Shown here: positions 34,503 to 43,670 of the stretch, one piece after another
Layout of the letters: every line of letters starts with the position of its first letter
How positions within the stretch are numbered: the first letter of the stretch is position 1
Source: an uncultured Clostridia bacterium
Lineage (GTDB): Bacteria; Bacillota; Clostridia; Christensenellales; CAG-138
Direction: 5' to 3'
NCBI GenBank assembly: GCA_944336475.1
Contig: CALVLD010000012.1
Coordinates: forward strand, 1 to 57,670
Length of the DNA: 57,670 bases
Made by a program: the position numbers and the translations under genes
Notes under the pieces: model-generated
The model's input: only the letters and a program-made list of their open reading frames with translations
Database searches by the model: none
What the model was told of the DNA's origin: nothing

Positions 34503-35081
34503 TTAATTCATATTGGGAGAGTGAACGTTTTTTGAGTCTTTGACTCTGTTCGTTGCGGCAAAAACGGCGTAGACTAAAGCTATTGCGACAAGCTGTGCGC
34601 AGAGCGTTTCGGATGAAATGACCACCTTTGCAAATCCGCTGCGATTTATTTCATACACATGGCATAGTATCGTGCTGATGATCGGTGTAATTGCCGCCGC
34701 AGTCAGCGCAGGCATGGGCTGGTCGATACAGCAGTATACGCATGTTACTGCGCCTGTCAGATAAATTGCTCCGTTCAAGCCGAGTATTCCCGGTATCGCA
34801 CCTATGATAGATGCGGCTATGACCATTGGTATGAGTATCAGCGAACGCTTGTTGAATTGGTTTGCTCCGGCAGCGCCTATCCAAATGGGCATAATGAGAC
34901 ACGCAGGTGAAACAGATACCTCGTCATTCGGCGAATAGTTTAGCTCATTCAATACCAGCATGCTGAACAGAAAAAACAGCACAACGCCCTTGCTGAAATC
35001 ACAGCGGCGCAAAACACTCCGTCCTATATCTGCGCTCACAAGAAGCATAAGTATTATCACGAGCATAAGGTGTATCGACAT
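34503..35081 (-). CDS. unknown polytopic membrane protein upstream of spoIIIA
   Basis: A 192-residue protein with six to seven hydrophobic stretches: near residues 3-17, 33-47, 60-72, 82-104, 106-118, 127-145 and 162-180. I do not recognise the family with certainty; the SPACLIMPIWIGAAG segment is loosely like DUF1614 membrane proteins. It lies 59 bp before spoIIIAA on the same strand, so it may be transcribed with the sporulation operon or from pgeF readthrough. Its ribosome site (GTGGGG) is inside a predicted hairpin. Confidence 0.6.
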   Translation of the reverse strand: MSIHLMLVIILMLLVSADIGRSVLRRCDFSKGVVLFFLFSMLVLNELNYSPNDEVSVSPACLIMPIWIGAAGANQFNKRSLILIPMVIAASIIGAIPGILGLNGAIYLTGAVTCVYCCIDQPMPALTAAAITPIISTILCHVYEINRSGFAKVVISSETLCAQLVAIALVYAVFAATNRVKDSKNVHSPNMN

Positions 35082-35086
35082 AGAAA

Positions 35087-35119
35087 CCCCACAGACCTTT
35101 TTGCTAAGTATCTGTAGGG
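35087..35119 (-). promoter_or_regulatory. hairpin covering the ribosome site of the 34503-35081 gene
   Basis: CCCTACAGA (35119-35111) and TCTGTGGGG (35095-35087) form a 9-bp stem with one G-U pair, and the GGGG of the ribosome site is in its 3' arm, five bases before the ATG. It could be an attenuator between pgeF and this gene or a translation-masking structure. Confidence 0.4.
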
Positions 35120-35133
35120 CTATGAGTTTTTAT

Positions 35134-35979
35134 TTATCTTAGCCTCATGTATGCGACCATCGAGCCCGCATACGCTCCGTCTCGTCTGTAGGAATAGAAG
35201 TTTTCTTTTTCTTCAAACGTGCAGCGATGCATCAGCGATATGTTCCCCACCTTCACGCCTGCGTCAACAAGCTGTATTACCGCAGCAGCCTCAAGAGAAA
35301 CATACGCTTTGCCCGGTCTGCCTTCGTTTTTTATATCGGGGCAGTTAAACTCCTGCGCAAATCGCTGCGCAAGGCTATCATCCACCTCAAAGCACCTGGC
35401 GCATATGCACGGGCCCACGCCTGCGATAATATCTGCAGGGCTTGCTCCATATTCCGCATTCAGCCGTTCGACAAGTCTTTGCCCAATGCGTGAAATCATG
35501 CCCTTCCACCCTGCATGCGCAAGGCCGATCGAGCGTGTCTTGCGGTCATAAAGGAAGAATGCGCTGCAATCGGCATGCGACGTGACCAGTGTGACGTTTG
35601 GATCGTTTGTGACAAGCCCATCTGAAAAGGGCAAGGGCTTGCGAAAGATACCACGTCCTCCATCGGATGAATCGACCCTTATCACATTTGCGCCATGCTC
35701 GTGGTTTACCAGTGCCAATTCATTATACTCAAGACCGACTGCGTCGCAAAGCCTGTGAAAATTGGCATCCGTATTCACGGGAGGGTCGTCCCTTGTCAGC
35801 CCGAGATTTAAAGAGTCGTAAGGCGCCGGGCTCACACCGCCGCGGCGTGTAGTAAATCCGTGAGTCAGTCCCACTTCTTCCAAAAAGCAGCTAAGACAGA
35901 ACACGCCTACGCCGTTGTTTTCGATATACACGCTCCCCTTTGCTGCGGCATCAACAAGCGCTACTGAATTATTCGGCAT
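35134..35979 (-). CDS. pgeF: PgeF/YfiH-family protein (laccase-like; peptidoglycan editing factor)
   Basis: The 281-residue product from ATG 35979 has AGGTGA six bases upstream; a GTG three codons earlier is possible. The family copper/zinc-site residues are seen in [44 protein letters not shown] and [13 protein letters not shown]. Members act as purine nucleoside phosphorylase or oxidase-like enzymes and, in E. coli, prevent misincorporation of serine into peptidoglycan. It overlaps the nrdR stop by 11 bases. Confidence 0.92.
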   Translation of the reverse strand: MPNNSVALVDAAAKGSVYIENNGVGVFCLSCFLEEVGLTHGFTTRRGGVSPAPYDSLNLGLTRDDPPVNTDANFHRLCDAVGLEYNELALVNHEHGANVIRVDSSDGGRGIFRKPLPFSDGLVTNDPNVTLVTSHADCSAFFLYDRKTRSIGLAHAGWKGMISRIGQRLVERLNAEYGASPADIIAGVGPCICARCFEVDDSLAQRFAQEFNCPDIKNEGRPGKAYVSLEAAAVIQLVDAGVKVGNISLMHRCTFEEKENFYSYRRDGAYAGSMVAYMRLR

Positions 35980-36433
35980 TTTGCTCACCTAAAAGCAACT
36001 TCAGCTCTTCCATGAACGTGTTTATATCCTTGAACGAGCGGTATACCGAGGCAAACCTGACATATGCGACCTCGTCGAGATTCTTCAGCCGAGACATCAC
36101 AAGCTCGCCTATCTTGATGGTTGTGACCTCCTGGTCGAGAGAGTTGAAAAGCTCCCTTATAACGTCGTCAACAAGAATGTCCATCTCCGCAGCAGATACA
36201 GGACGCTTTTCGCACGCCTTGCGCACCCCGATGAGTATCTTGTTGCTATCGAAGGGTTCCCGAGTACCGTCGCGCTTTACAACGATGAGAGGGATCTCCT
36301 CTATTTTCTCATACGTTGTAAATCTGCGTCCGCAGTTCGTACACTCCCTGCGCCTTCGTATGGCCGTGCCATCCTCGGTCGGTCTGGAATCGATGACCCT
36401 GCTGTCGTTGCAAAGGCAGTATCTGCATTTCAT
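35969..36433 (-). CDS. nrdR: transcriptional repressor NrdR
   Basis: A repressor of ribonucleotide reductase genes that responds to ATP/dATP. The start MKCRYC gives 154 residues; 11 extra codons upstream are not conserved. A zinc ribbon has C3 and C6 and then [12 protein letters not shown], followed by the ATP-cone domain from [16 protein letters not shown] to the end. It is coupled to pgeF. No NrdR boxes were searched for outside this region and no nrd genes are in the window. Confidence 0.95.
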   Translation of the reverse strand: MKCRYCLCNDSRVIDSRPTEDGTAIRRRRECTNCGRRFTTYEKIEEIPLIVVKRDGTREPFDSNKILIGVRKACEKRPVSAAEMDILVDDVIRELFNSLDQEVTTIKIGELVMSRLKNLDEVAYVRFASVYRSFKDINTFMEELKLLLGEQNAE

Positions 36434-36571
36434 CTTCGGTAAACCTGCACAGCAGACGCTCGCCATGCATTCCTTTCCACAGATATGGGGTAAAGCACGA
36501 GATTTCCATTACCCGCCTGCGGACATTGTACCACATCCTGCGCACAATTACCATACTTTGCCGACAAAAAA

Positions 36572-36817
36572 TCAAATGTTTTCCGCCTGCACGAGTATCA
36601 CGTCGTCACCTATCTTCTGTATTTTGCAGTATGGTATGACTATCTCTTCGGCGCTTCGGAGCAAGCCCCAGAGACGGCTCGGCCCCGGAACAACAAGTGC
36701 GCTTACAATTCCTGTGCAGTCATCCATCTCCATATCGCATATGCGACCGAGTCTTGCGCCGGTGCATACGTTTATTATATCTTTGCGCCTAAGCTCCGAA
36801 AAAGTCGTGTTTGCCAT
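36572..36817 (-). CDS. YlmC/YmxH-family PRC-barrel sporulation protein
   Basis: An 81-residue beta-barrel protein. FSELRRKDIINVCTGARLGRICDME at the start and EIVIPYCKIQKIGDDVILV near the end are typical of the YlmC/YmxH family, produced during sporulation in several Clostridia and Bacilli. The role is not known in detail. A SigE-like promoter box lies upstream, in line with a sporulation gene. Confidence 0.88.
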   Translation of the reverse strand: MANTTFSELRRKDIINVCTGARLGRICDMEMDDCTGIVSALVVPGPSRLWGLLRSAEEIVIPYCKIQKIGDDVILVQAENI

Positions 36818-36849
36818 GATATTTACCGCCTTTCATAGAATTTCCTTTA

Positions 36850-36857
36850 ATTGTATG
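36850..36857 (-). promoter_or_regulatory. SigE-type -10 box before the YmxH-like gene
   Basis: The minus strand reads CATACAAT here, the consensus -10 of the mother-cell sigma factor SigE, 33 bases before the start codon. A plausible but weak -35 (TCGAATT) lies upstream. Confidence 0.5.
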
Positions 36858-36943
36858 CGCAGTTCACGCTTAATTCGACATAAGATTGCGGCAACATCGA
36901 CATATTATAGGTAACGGAGTTTTATAAACCATGCGAGGTGGAT

Positions 36944-37825
36944 ATGTACTGCAAGAACTGTGGAGCAAAACTCGATAAAGGCATACTTCACTGCAGCCGA
37001 TGCGGAGCCGCAAGGCGAGCCCATGTTTCGTCGCCGCAGAATATCGAAATAACCGACGATGCAGAAAAGCGTGCTGTGCGGTACAGCCGAAGATCAACGC
37101 TGTTGTTCACGCTTTCGATATTTGTTCTCATCGCTTCGATACTGTTCTCGTATTCCTCTTTGGCGGAAAGGCTGATAAACAAAATTGATTTGGGAGATGT
37201 GTTCGGCAATACAAGCCCAACTCTGCCACCGTATGAAGGCATCCTGCCTTCAGCATCCGATGTGCCGCCGTCGGCGACGGAACGGCCGTCTCCTACATTT
37301 CCTGCTGCCGGCTCTCTAAAGCCCAGTCCCGTGCCAAGCTCCACGCCGGAACCCACCAAGGCTCCCGTGGACACCGCCATAAATGAGGACGTGGTTCCCA
37401 TCGAGGCACTCTGTGGATTCCTGCTGCATGGGGATGCGACTTATGCGCAGGCCATACTGCCTCCGGAGTACATAGAGCACATTATCGGAAGCTATGGTTT
37501 TGTCACCGCTTTTATGGGCGGAGAGGAAGCCGTTATTGCCGCTGTAGGTAATATAGCCGTAAACTCGATAGAATCTGCCTTTGGCAGTATTTACGAGCTT
37601 TACTACACAGTTACCGATCGCAGTATCCTCACCGAGCAAGAGCTGTCCGAGCTCTGCGAAGGTCTATCACGGTACGGCATTGAATCGATGCCAACTGAGG
37701 CGCGTCTGCTCCAGATAGACATGCACATAGTTAGTGAAAAAGGAGAGTTCGACAGAACGCTCCGAGTGCATGTGATACGGATAGACGGAAACTGGTATCT
37801 TGACCCTAATGATTTGAACTTTTGA
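36944..37825 (+). CDS. zinc-ribbon membrane protein with extracellular domain
   Basis: From ATG 36944 (GAGG five bases before) the protein has 293 residues. It starts with a zinc ribbon, MYCKNCGAKLDKG and LHCSRCGA, forming two CxxC knuckles. A transmembrane helix follows (about residues 48-68). Then comes a Pro/Ser/Thr-rich linker (about 85-140) and a C-terminal alpha/beta domain ending NWYLDPNDLNF that resembles an NTF2-like or DUF4878-type lipoprotein fold. Function unknown. It is convergent with radA, two bases apart, with no visible terminator between them. Confidence 0.75.
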   Translation: MYCKNCGAKLDKGILHCSRCGAARRAHVSSPQNIEITDDAEKRAVRYSRRSTLLFTLSIFVLIASILFSYSSLAERLINKIDLGDVFGNTSPTLPPYEGILPSASDVPPSATERPSPTFPAAGSLKPSPVPSSTPEPTKAPVDTAINEDVVPIEALCGFLLHGDATYAQAILPPEYIEHIIGSYGFVTAFMGGEEAVIAAVGNIAVNSIESAFGSIYELYYTVTDRSILTEQELSELCEGLSRYGIESMPTEARLLQIDMHIVSEKGEFDRTLRVHVIRIDGNWYLDPNDLNF

Positions 37826-37827
37826 GC

Positions 37828-39162
37828 CTATATAAGCTCTTTTATCGCTTCTTTTATGCTGCGTATGGGTATCGCTTCAACGCCCTTGACCCCATTCAGC
37901 CCTGCGGAATGGGGAACAATAATCCGTGTATATCCACGCCGAACGAACTCGCCCATGCGTGCGGAAAGGCGGCTGACGCTTCTTATCTCGCCGGTAAGAC
38001 TTACCTCGCCTATGACGGCAGTTCGCTCCGGAAGTCGTCTGTCCAGCGCAGAGCCCACGACCGCCAGCAGTATCGCAAGATCGGCGCCCCTGTCGTCCAC
38101 CCTGATACCGCCCACGGCGTTGGTATAGACGTCCTTATCGCTGATGCGCACACCAGCTCGGCGTTCGAGTACCGCAAGCAGCAGCATGAGTCTGTTGTTA
38201 TCCATTCCTGCCGCCATTCTGCGAGGATTTGAGAATATCGTGGAAGTAAGGAGCGACTGTATTTCGACTATTATCGGCCGATTGCCCTCCATTATGCAGG
38301 TAACGCAACAGCCGGTCGAACTACTGCCCGACACAAACAGGTGAGAGGGATCGGACACCTCTGCCATACCGTCACCACACATTTCAAATATGCCGATCTC
38401 ATTGGTAGAGCCAAAGCGATTCTTGATAGAGCGCAATATGCGGAACGAGTCATGCCTGTCACCTTCGAAATACAGAACGGTATCGACCATGTGTTCAAGT
38501 ATCCTGGGCCCTGCAATGCTCCCGTCCTTTGTAACGTGACCTACTATGAAAACCGCACAGCCTTGAACCTTTGCAATCCTTGCAAGAACGGCTGTTGCCT
38601 CCCTTATCTGTGTGACACTGCCGGCAGCGCTCGTTACTTCTGCGTTGACCATCGTTTGAATAGAATCTATAATCAGCGCTATGGGCTTTATCCTTTCGGC
38701 CTCAGCCTCGATCGCAGCCATGCCGGTCTCTGTCATCACAAGAAGGTTGCCGTCGACTCCGCAGCGTGAGGCTCTGAGCTTAAGCTGGGGCTTTGATTCC
38801 TCGCCGGAGACATACAGCACGGGGCCGCTGCTCACAAGATTGCCTGCGGCCTGCATAAGAAGCGTACTCTTACCGATACCCGGATCTCCGCCTATCAGCA
38901 CTGTTGAGCCCGCAACGATGCCGCCGCCCAGCACCCTGTCAAGCTCTGCGATCCCGGTGCTTATACGATCCGCATCTCTCTCCTCCACCGATGCGAGCGT
39001 CACGGCATGAGAGCCGGTACTCAGCGTTCTGCCGCCAACGGGCTCAAGCACAGCAGTTTCGACCAGCGTGTTCCAACTGCCGCACGAGGGGCAGCGGCCC
39101 ATCCACTTGCCACACTCATAGCCGCATTCCCCACAAACAAATTTTGTCCTGTCCTTTGCCAT
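37828..39162 (-). CDS. radA: DNA repair protein RadA (Sms)
   Basis: RecA-like branch-migration protein. The 444 residues have an N-terminal zinc finger CGECGYECGKWMGRCPSC, Walker A GGDPGIGKSTLLMQA (about 92), the RadA KNRFG motif in SIKNRFGSTNEIG (about 253) and a C-terminal Lon-like domain with GGIRVDDRGADLAILLAV. It is 6 bp after the preceding gene, from which it is probably co-transcribed. Confidence 0.96.
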   Translation of the reverse strand: MAKDRTKFVCGECGYECGKWMGRCPSCGSWNTLVETAVLEPVGGRTLSTGSHAVTLASVEERDADRISTGIAELDRVLGGGIVAGSTVLIGGDPGIGKSTLLMQAAGNLVSSGPVLYVSGEESKPQLKLRASRCGVDGNLLVMTETGMAAIEAEAERIKPIALIIDSIQTMVNAEVTSAAGSVTQIREATAVLARIAKVQGCAVFIVGHVTKDGSIAGPRILEHMVDTVLYFEGDRHDSFRILRSIKNRFGSTNEIGIFEMCGDGMAEVSDPSHLFVSGSSSTGCCVTCIMEGNRPIIVEIQSLLTSTIFSNPRRMAAGMDNNRLMLLLAVLERRAGVRISDKDVYTNAVGGIRVDDRGADLAILLAVVGSALDRRLPERTAVIGEVSLTGEIRSVSRLSARMGEFVRRGYTRIIVPHSAGLNGVKGVEAIPIRSIKEAIKELI

Positions 39163-39168
39163 AGACGC

Positions 39169-40443
39169 TCAGATGGGTATGTATGAAAACTTCATAACGT
39201 CGAGATTTCTTGTGGTTACATCCATCCAGATGACATAGCCCCCTGAAGCGCCGAGCAGCTGCACCTTTTCATCCTCAGGCGATATTCTGTAGCTCTCCCC
39301 CGTTGCAAACACATATACATATGCCGCCTCATCAATGCTGTAGGCCACAAATTCCTCGTCGATATGGAAATCGATCACCTGTTCGTCAACGAGTATAGGC
39401 TCAAGTGTCTGACCATCCGACACCGCAGCAATGTACAGGTTTGAATTGAGGCTATGGTGAGCATCTATCCATGCAAAATACTCCCCGTTGGTTTCGGGAT
39501 CATGTACATATGTACCCGTGAGTATGTCGCTTATGCCTGATTCATCAAGGTTTATGCGCCTTATGGTGCTTGTTGTACGGCCGTCCTCATGATATGTTGA
39601 ATCTTCGGCAGCCCAGATAAGCGTGCCGTCATGCAGATACGGCGCACTCGTGCCATAGCCGGAGTTTGAGAACATTGCAACAGCGGTGCTTTCGTTGGTA
39701 AGTATGTCGCACACATAGAGCTTGTCCCTTGATGTGCCTGTGCGCTCCATCCATGCGATGTAGTGATCGTACAGTGTAAGCTCGGGCTGCCCTACATAGA
39801 CCTTTTTGATGAGTATCGGCTCCGCATCAGCCTCGGTAAGCGAATATGCGCAGATATTGCCGCCGCCCGAAACGTCAGCATCGAGATAAACAAGCCACTC
39901 CGAGTTGAATCGAATATACACAAAATGGTCATTATCCGGATGTATGGGAAGCTCCGCCATATCTCCTGTTTGGGGATCAAACCGCATTATGGTATCCATC
40001 TTGAGATCACCATCGACGGTTCTGCCTGCAACAAACATCATCACGTCGTCATACACGCAAGGGTCGCTGAACCACTTAAAAGGCGACTCTGCCGAGAAAA
40101 CTATCTCCTTTTCACTCTCCTTTGGATCAAATTCATCCATAGGATGAGGCGTCGCAGTAGGCTCAGGAGTATAGTACGGGGTTGGAGATACAACCAGGAT
40201 ATCGTCATCGGTGAACACTTTTGTGATGGACGCTATGATGCCATCCGGCTTCAGCGGCGTATCAACATGAAAGACGGCTTCCAAAAGAACCATAACGCCA
40301 AGCGTCAGCACAGCGCACGCCGTAAGAATACCCAGAACCGCCCCTATCAGCTTGAGCACGGGGTACCAGTTGCTCGAGCTGAAGCTACGGCTGCGCCGCT
40401 TGTAGTTGCGTCTTCTCGACCTGTAGTGATATCGTCGTCCCAT
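39169..40443 (-). CDS. membrane-anchored beta-propeller-like protein
   Basis: From ATG 40443 (GAGG nine bases upstream) it has 424 residues. The N-terminus is very basic (MGRRYHYRSRRRNYKRR), followed by one transmembrane helix (about 33-57) and a Pro/Thr linker (PTPYYTPEPTATPHP). The outer part, about residues 105-424, consists of repeated strands of the type TxTIMRFDPQTGDMAELP, WLVYLDAD and YIAWMER, which suggests a six- to seven-bladed propeller of the DUF5050/TolB type. No enzymatic motif was seen; a ligand-binding or structural role is possible. Confidence 0.65.
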   Translation of the reverse strand: MGRRYHYRSRRRNYKRRSRSFSSSNWYPVLKLIGAVLGILTACAVLTLGVMVLLEAVFHVDTPLKPDGIIASITKVFTDDDILVVSPTPYYTPEPTATPHPMDEFDPKESEKEIVFSAESPFKWFSDPCVYDDVMMFVAGRTVDGDLKMDTIMRFDPQTGDMAELPIHPDNDHFVYIRFNSEWLVYLDADVSGGGNICAYSLTEADAEPILIKKVYVGQPELTLYDHYIAWMERTGTSRDKLYVCDILTNESTAVAMFSNSGYGTSAPYLHDGTLIWAAEDSTYHEDGRTTSTIRRINLDESGISDILTGTYVHDPETNGEYFAWIDAHHSLNSNLYIAAVSDGQTLEPILVDEQVIDFHIDEEFVAYSIDEAAYVYVFATGESYRISPEDEKVQLLGASGGYVIWMDVTTRNLDVMKFSYIPI

Positions 40444-40470
40444 AAGCACCAACCTCGGTATTTCAGTCGC

Positions 40471-40499
40471 ATTATATCACATACTGCAAACTAATTCAA
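40471..40499 (-). promoter_or_regulatory. sigma-A promoter of the propeller protein-radA operon
   Basis: On the minus strand, TTGAAT (40499-40494) and TATAAT (40476-40471) have a 17-base spacer, 27 bases before the start codon. Confidence 0.75.
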
Positions 40500-40551
40500 C
40501 AGCAATGAAGAGGAGCTTAAGCCCCCCTTCGTCACCGTGATATGTGCGTTG

Positions 40552-41283
40552 TCATTCGGAGATCTGTGCGTGAGTCTTCTCTTTACACCTTTTGCAGCAG
40601 CACCCTCTAAAGAATATGTAGACCACTGCAGCGATCGCTGCGCCAACGAGAGGAGCTGCTATGAACAGCCACGACTGCTTTATGTATCCGGACGCCTCGC
40701 CGCCCTTTACGAGCCAGGTGACGAATGCCGGCCCAAAGCTCCTTGCAGGATTCACCGATGTGCCTGTGAACTGAATACCGAATATGTGTACAAGTGTGAG
40801 GCCAAAACCTATGACCAGCCCGGCTATGCCGTCAAACCTTTTGTCGGAAGCCACAAACAGCACCACGCTTACAAACATGAAAGTCAAAATGCCCTCGACG
40901 ATGAATGCCGCATACCAAGGGAGGTAGCCTCCCCAGGATACGAGATCGCCGAACACATTGGAACCCAAATTGCCATTTTCAAATATCGGTGCAAGTGCGG
41001 CAGCGCCGGCTATTGCGCCAAGAAACTGTGCCGCAGCGTAGCAGATGAAATCCTTAAAGCTTATCCGTCCGGTAAGAAGCATTGCCAATGACACAGCAGG
41101 ATTGACATGCGCGCCTGATATCTTGCCGAATATGTATACAACAGCCATGAGCACTATGCCAAAGGCAATTGCTATCGTAAGGGTTCCCTGTCTGCCCATC
41201 GAGCCGAACATCGACGCAATACCGCACCCAAAGAACACAAGCAACATTGTGCCGAGAAATTCTGCAGATAATTTCTTTATCAT
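40552..41283 (-). CDS. aquaporin (MIP family, AqpZ-like)
   Basis: A 243-residue channel with six membrane helices and both half-helix motifs, GAHVNPAVSLA (about 59) and GTSVNPARSFGP (about 178). The histidine in LTLVHIFGIQFTGTSVNPAR occupies the position of the water-selective filter histidine of AqpZ, and the NPAR arginine is present, so water rather than glycerol is the likelier substrate. The C-terminal tail carries a cysteine cluster, FRGCCCKRCKEK, not usual for the family. It is monocistronic with its own promoter. Confidence 0.92.
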   Translation of the reverse strand: MIKKLSAEFLGTMLLVFFGCGIASMFGSMGRQGTLTIAIAFGIVLMAVVYIFGKISGAHVNPAVSLAMLLTGRISFKDFICYAAAQFLGAIAGAAALAPIFENGNLGSNVFGDLVSWGGYLPWYAAFIVEGILTFMFVSVVLFVASDKRFDGIAGLVIGFGLTLVHIFGIQFTGTSVNPARSFGPAFVTWLVKGGEASGYIKQSWLFIAAPLVGAAIAAVVYIFFRGCCCKRCKEKTHAQISE

Positions 41284-41321
41284 GTATACATGCCTCCCGT
41301 TTATAAAATAAGATGTATTAT

Positions 41322-41349
41322 ATTATACATTACCGCAAGTAAAATGCAA
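41322..41349 (-). promoter_or_regulatory. sigma-A promoter of the aquaporin gene
   Basis: On the minus strand, TTGCAT (41349-41344) and TATAAT (41327-41322) have a 16-base spacer, 38 bases before the start codon. Confidence 0.65.
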
Positions 41350-41360
41350 TAGGTAAAAAC

Positions 41361-41393
41361 GAAAAACCCCCTTTACAGCGACAAAGGGAGTTT
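41361..41393 (-). terminator. terminator of tRNA-Thr
   Basis: An 11-bp stem with one mismatch (AAACTCCCTTT / AAAGGGGGTTT on the minus strand) is followed by TTC. Confidence 0.8.
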
Positions 41394-41396
41394 CTG

Positions 41397-41472
41397 TGGA
41401 GCTGGTGAGCAGATTCGAACTGCCTACCTCTTCATTACCAATGAAGTGCTCTACCTACTGAGCTACACCAGC
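41397..41472 (-). tRNA. tRNA-Thr (anticodon GGT)
   Basis: A 76-nt gene on the minus strand including CCA. The acceptor is GCTGGTG / CACCAGC, the D-arm AGCTCAGTAGGTAGAGC, the anticodon loop ATTGGTAAT and the T-arm GGCAGTTCGAATCTGCT. Confidence 0.96.
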
Positions 41473-41489
41473 GATTTGCGACAGGCGAT

Positions 41490-41518
41490 ATTATAACGAA
41501 TAGAAACTGACTTTGCAA
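41490..41518 (-). promoter_or_regulatory. sigma-A promoter of tRNA-Thr
   Basis: On the minus strand, TTGCAA (41518-41513) and TATAAT (41495-41490) have a 17-base spacer, 17 bases before the mature tRNA. Confidence 0.75.
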
Positions 41519-41590
41519 CCCCTTTTTTCAAATTACGACGATATATTTGCTCTTGAGAGGCAGCAAAGCCTCCGAAGAATTTTTTGAGTA

Positions 41591-41619
41591 TTGTATTTTT
41601 GCGTCAAATGCTGTACAAT
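41591..41619 (+). promoter_or_regulatory. sigma-A promoter of the yloU-fakA-recG-rlmD operon
   Basis: TTGTAT and TACAAT are separated by 17 bases, 32 bases before the yloU start, which has an AGGAGG ribosome site. Confidence 0.65.
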
Positions 41620-41651
41620 GTATCAGACTATGATTCAACAGGAGGTGTTGT

Positions 41652-42008
41652 ATGGCAGCACGCATACTATACGAACAGGGTACCGTCAGCTTGAGCGATG
41701 ACCTTATCGCCACCATTGCAGGCACTGCCGCAGTTGAGAACTACGGCATTGTTGCCATGAAGAGCAAGAGTGCATCCGATACCATTCTTCAGCTCGTCGG
41801 CAGTGAGAATATGAAGCGAGGCGTTCGTGTTTCCGTCTTGGAGGATGGTTCGACTGTGGATATCGACCTGCATGTTACCGTTATGTATGGGGTATCCCTC
41901 CCCGCTGTCGCCCAAAATGCGATAAGCAATGTAAAATACCGTGTTGAAGACTTGACAGGTCTGCACGTTCGCAACATCAATGTTTATGTTGAGTCTATAA
42001 GAGTGTGA
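41652..42008 (+). CDS. yloU: Asp23/Gls24 family protein (YloU)
   Basis: A 118-residue relative of Asp23. GTVSLSDDLIATIAGTAAVENYGI and the closing strand GLHVRNINVYVESIRV are typical. It directly precedes the DAK2/fakA gene, as yloU precedes yloV in Bacillus, so this copy is the YloU type rather than the AmaP-linked one. Its function is not established. Confidence 0.9.
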   Translation: MAARILYEQGTVSLSDDLIATIAGTAAVENYGIVAMKSKSASDTILQLVGSENMKRGVRVSVLEDGSTVDIDLHVTVMYGVSLPAVAQNAISNVKYRVEDLTGLHVRNINVYVESIRV

Positions 42009-42026
42009 ACTCGGAGGTAATTTACA

Positions 42027-43670
42027 TTGAACAGACCCGTATTTAATGGTGAGATGCTCAAGGAAATGCTGCTCATGGGTGCGGCGATGCTTGAGCACAA
42101 CAAGGCGTCCATTGACGCTATGAACGTTTTCCCTGTTCCCGATGGGGACACCGGAACCAATATGTCCATGACTATGCAGCGTGCAGCAAAGGAAGTGCAT
42201 CTCTGCAGCAACGTCACGGTCGAGGATGTTTCCGCTGCCGCCTCGCTTGGCGCACTCAAGGGCGCTCGAGGCAACTCAGGGGTTATTCTGTCGCAGATAT
42301 TCAGGGGCTTTGCCTCCGCACTAAAGGGCAAGGGCGATGTTGTTACCGCCCGTATGCTTGCCGATGCTATGCGCGCCGGCACGGAGGCAGCTTATAAAGC
42401 CGTTATGCGACCCAAAGAGGGGACTATGCTCACGGTTGTGCGTGCCATGGCTGATTCAGCCGCCCGTGCCGCTGCCGTCAAGGATGCGGACGTCTACGAG
42501 GTGTTTGAGGCCATGCTCAAGGGCGGCGAAGAGGCTCTGAAAAAGACTCCTGAACTTCTTCCCGTACTCAAGGAAGCCGGTGTTCTTGATTCCGGCGGAA
42601 CGGGTCTTCTCACAATCTATCGCGGCTTCCTGCTCGCTGCTGATGGTGAAGAGCCCGATGACATCGGTTTTGATACGGAGGATCAGCTTGCTGCACCTCC
42701 TGAGGCCGAGCTTACCCTGCAGGATGTTAACGAGATTAGATTCGGCTATTGCACGGAGCTGTTTATCATTCATATTCGCGATGATGTTACTGAGGAAGAT
42801 ATAAATCATTTCCGTGACAAGCTCGTCAAGCTTGGTGACAGCGTCGTTGTAGTTTCTGATTCCGGAATTATCAAGGTGCATGTGCACTCCAACGCTCCCG
42901 GCAAGGTCATCCAGTTTGCACTCCGTTTGGGTGAGATCGATAAGCTCAAAGTCGACAACATGCGTCAGCAGAATCGTGAGCTGGCAGAGCAACTCAAGCT
43001 CAGTGAAAAGGAGCAGGGCATTGTTGCGGTGAGCGTTGGCAGCGGATTGGATAACATATTCAAGGAGCTTGGAGTCGATGCTATAATATCCGGTGGTCAG
43101 ACAATGAATCCGAGCATCGATGTCATTGCTCAGGCCGTTAAAAGGGCAAACGCAAGGAATGTGTTTGTGCTTCCTAACAACTCCAACATCATTCTTGCCG
43201 CAAAGCAGGCTGCGGAGATATCCGACAGGAACGTCATCGTCCTTCCAACCACTACTGTTATGCAGGGTATTGCGGCAATGATGGGCTTCAGCTCGGAGCT
43301 TTCTCTCGAGGATAATGAAGATGGAATGAAGGAGTGCGCCTCTGCCGTGGTTTCCGGCTCTGTAACATACTCCGTCCGTGACACATCATACAATGGCAAC
43401 ACGATAGCACAGGGTGATATGATCGGACTGATGGACAACAACATATCCACCGTGATGCCTGATGTCGCCTCCTGTGCGGACGATCTGATCCGCAGGATGA
43501 TTGAAAAGCGTGGCGATTGCGGACTCGTTACGGTCTATTACGGTGAAAACGTCGCTCCCGAGGATGCCAATGCGTTAGTCGAAAAACTACAGGCAGATTA
43601 TCCCGATATAGAGTTCATGGTTCAGTACGGAGGACAGCCTATCTACTTCTACTACATGTCCGCAGAATAA
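42027..43670 (+). CDS. fakA: DAK2-domain fatty acid kinase FakA (YloV)
   Basis: ATP-dependent kinase that phosphorylates fatty acids held by a FakB/DegV carrier for phospholipid synthesis. The 547 residues have the DAK2 domain with the ATP/metal motif FPVPDGDTGTNMSMTM (about 36-51) and ALKGARGNSGVILSQIFRG (about 77-95), plus the FakA C-terminal middle and third domains. The start is TTG with GGAGG nine bases upstream. The stop overlaps the recG start (TAATG). No fakB is in the window. Confidence 0.93.
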   Translation: MNRPVFNGEMLKEMLLMGAAMLEHNKASIDAMNVFPVPDGDTGTNMSMTMQRAAKEVHLCSNVTVEDVSAAASLGALKGARGNSGVILSQIFRGFASALKGKGDVVTARMLADAMRAGTEAAYKAVMRPKEGTMLTVVRAMADSAARAAAVKDADVYEVFEAMLKGGEEALKKTPELLPVLKEAGVLDSGGTGLLTIYRGFLLAADGEEPDDIGFDTEDQLAAPPEAELTLQDVNEIRFGYCTELFIIHIRDDVTEEDINHFRDKLVKLGDSVVVVSDSGIIKVHVHSNAPGKVIQFALRLGEIDKLKVDNMRQQNRELAEQLKLSEKEQGIVAVSVGSGLDNIFKELGVDAIISGGQTMNPSIDVIAQAVKRANARNVFVLPNNSNIILAAKQAAEISDRNVIVLPTTTVMQGIAAMMGFSSELSLEDNEDGMKECASAVVSGSVTYSVRDTSYNGNTIAQGDMIGLMDNNISTVMPDVASCADDLIRRMIEKRGDCGLVTVYYGENVAPEDANALVEKLQADYPDIEFMVQYGGQPIYFYYMSAE

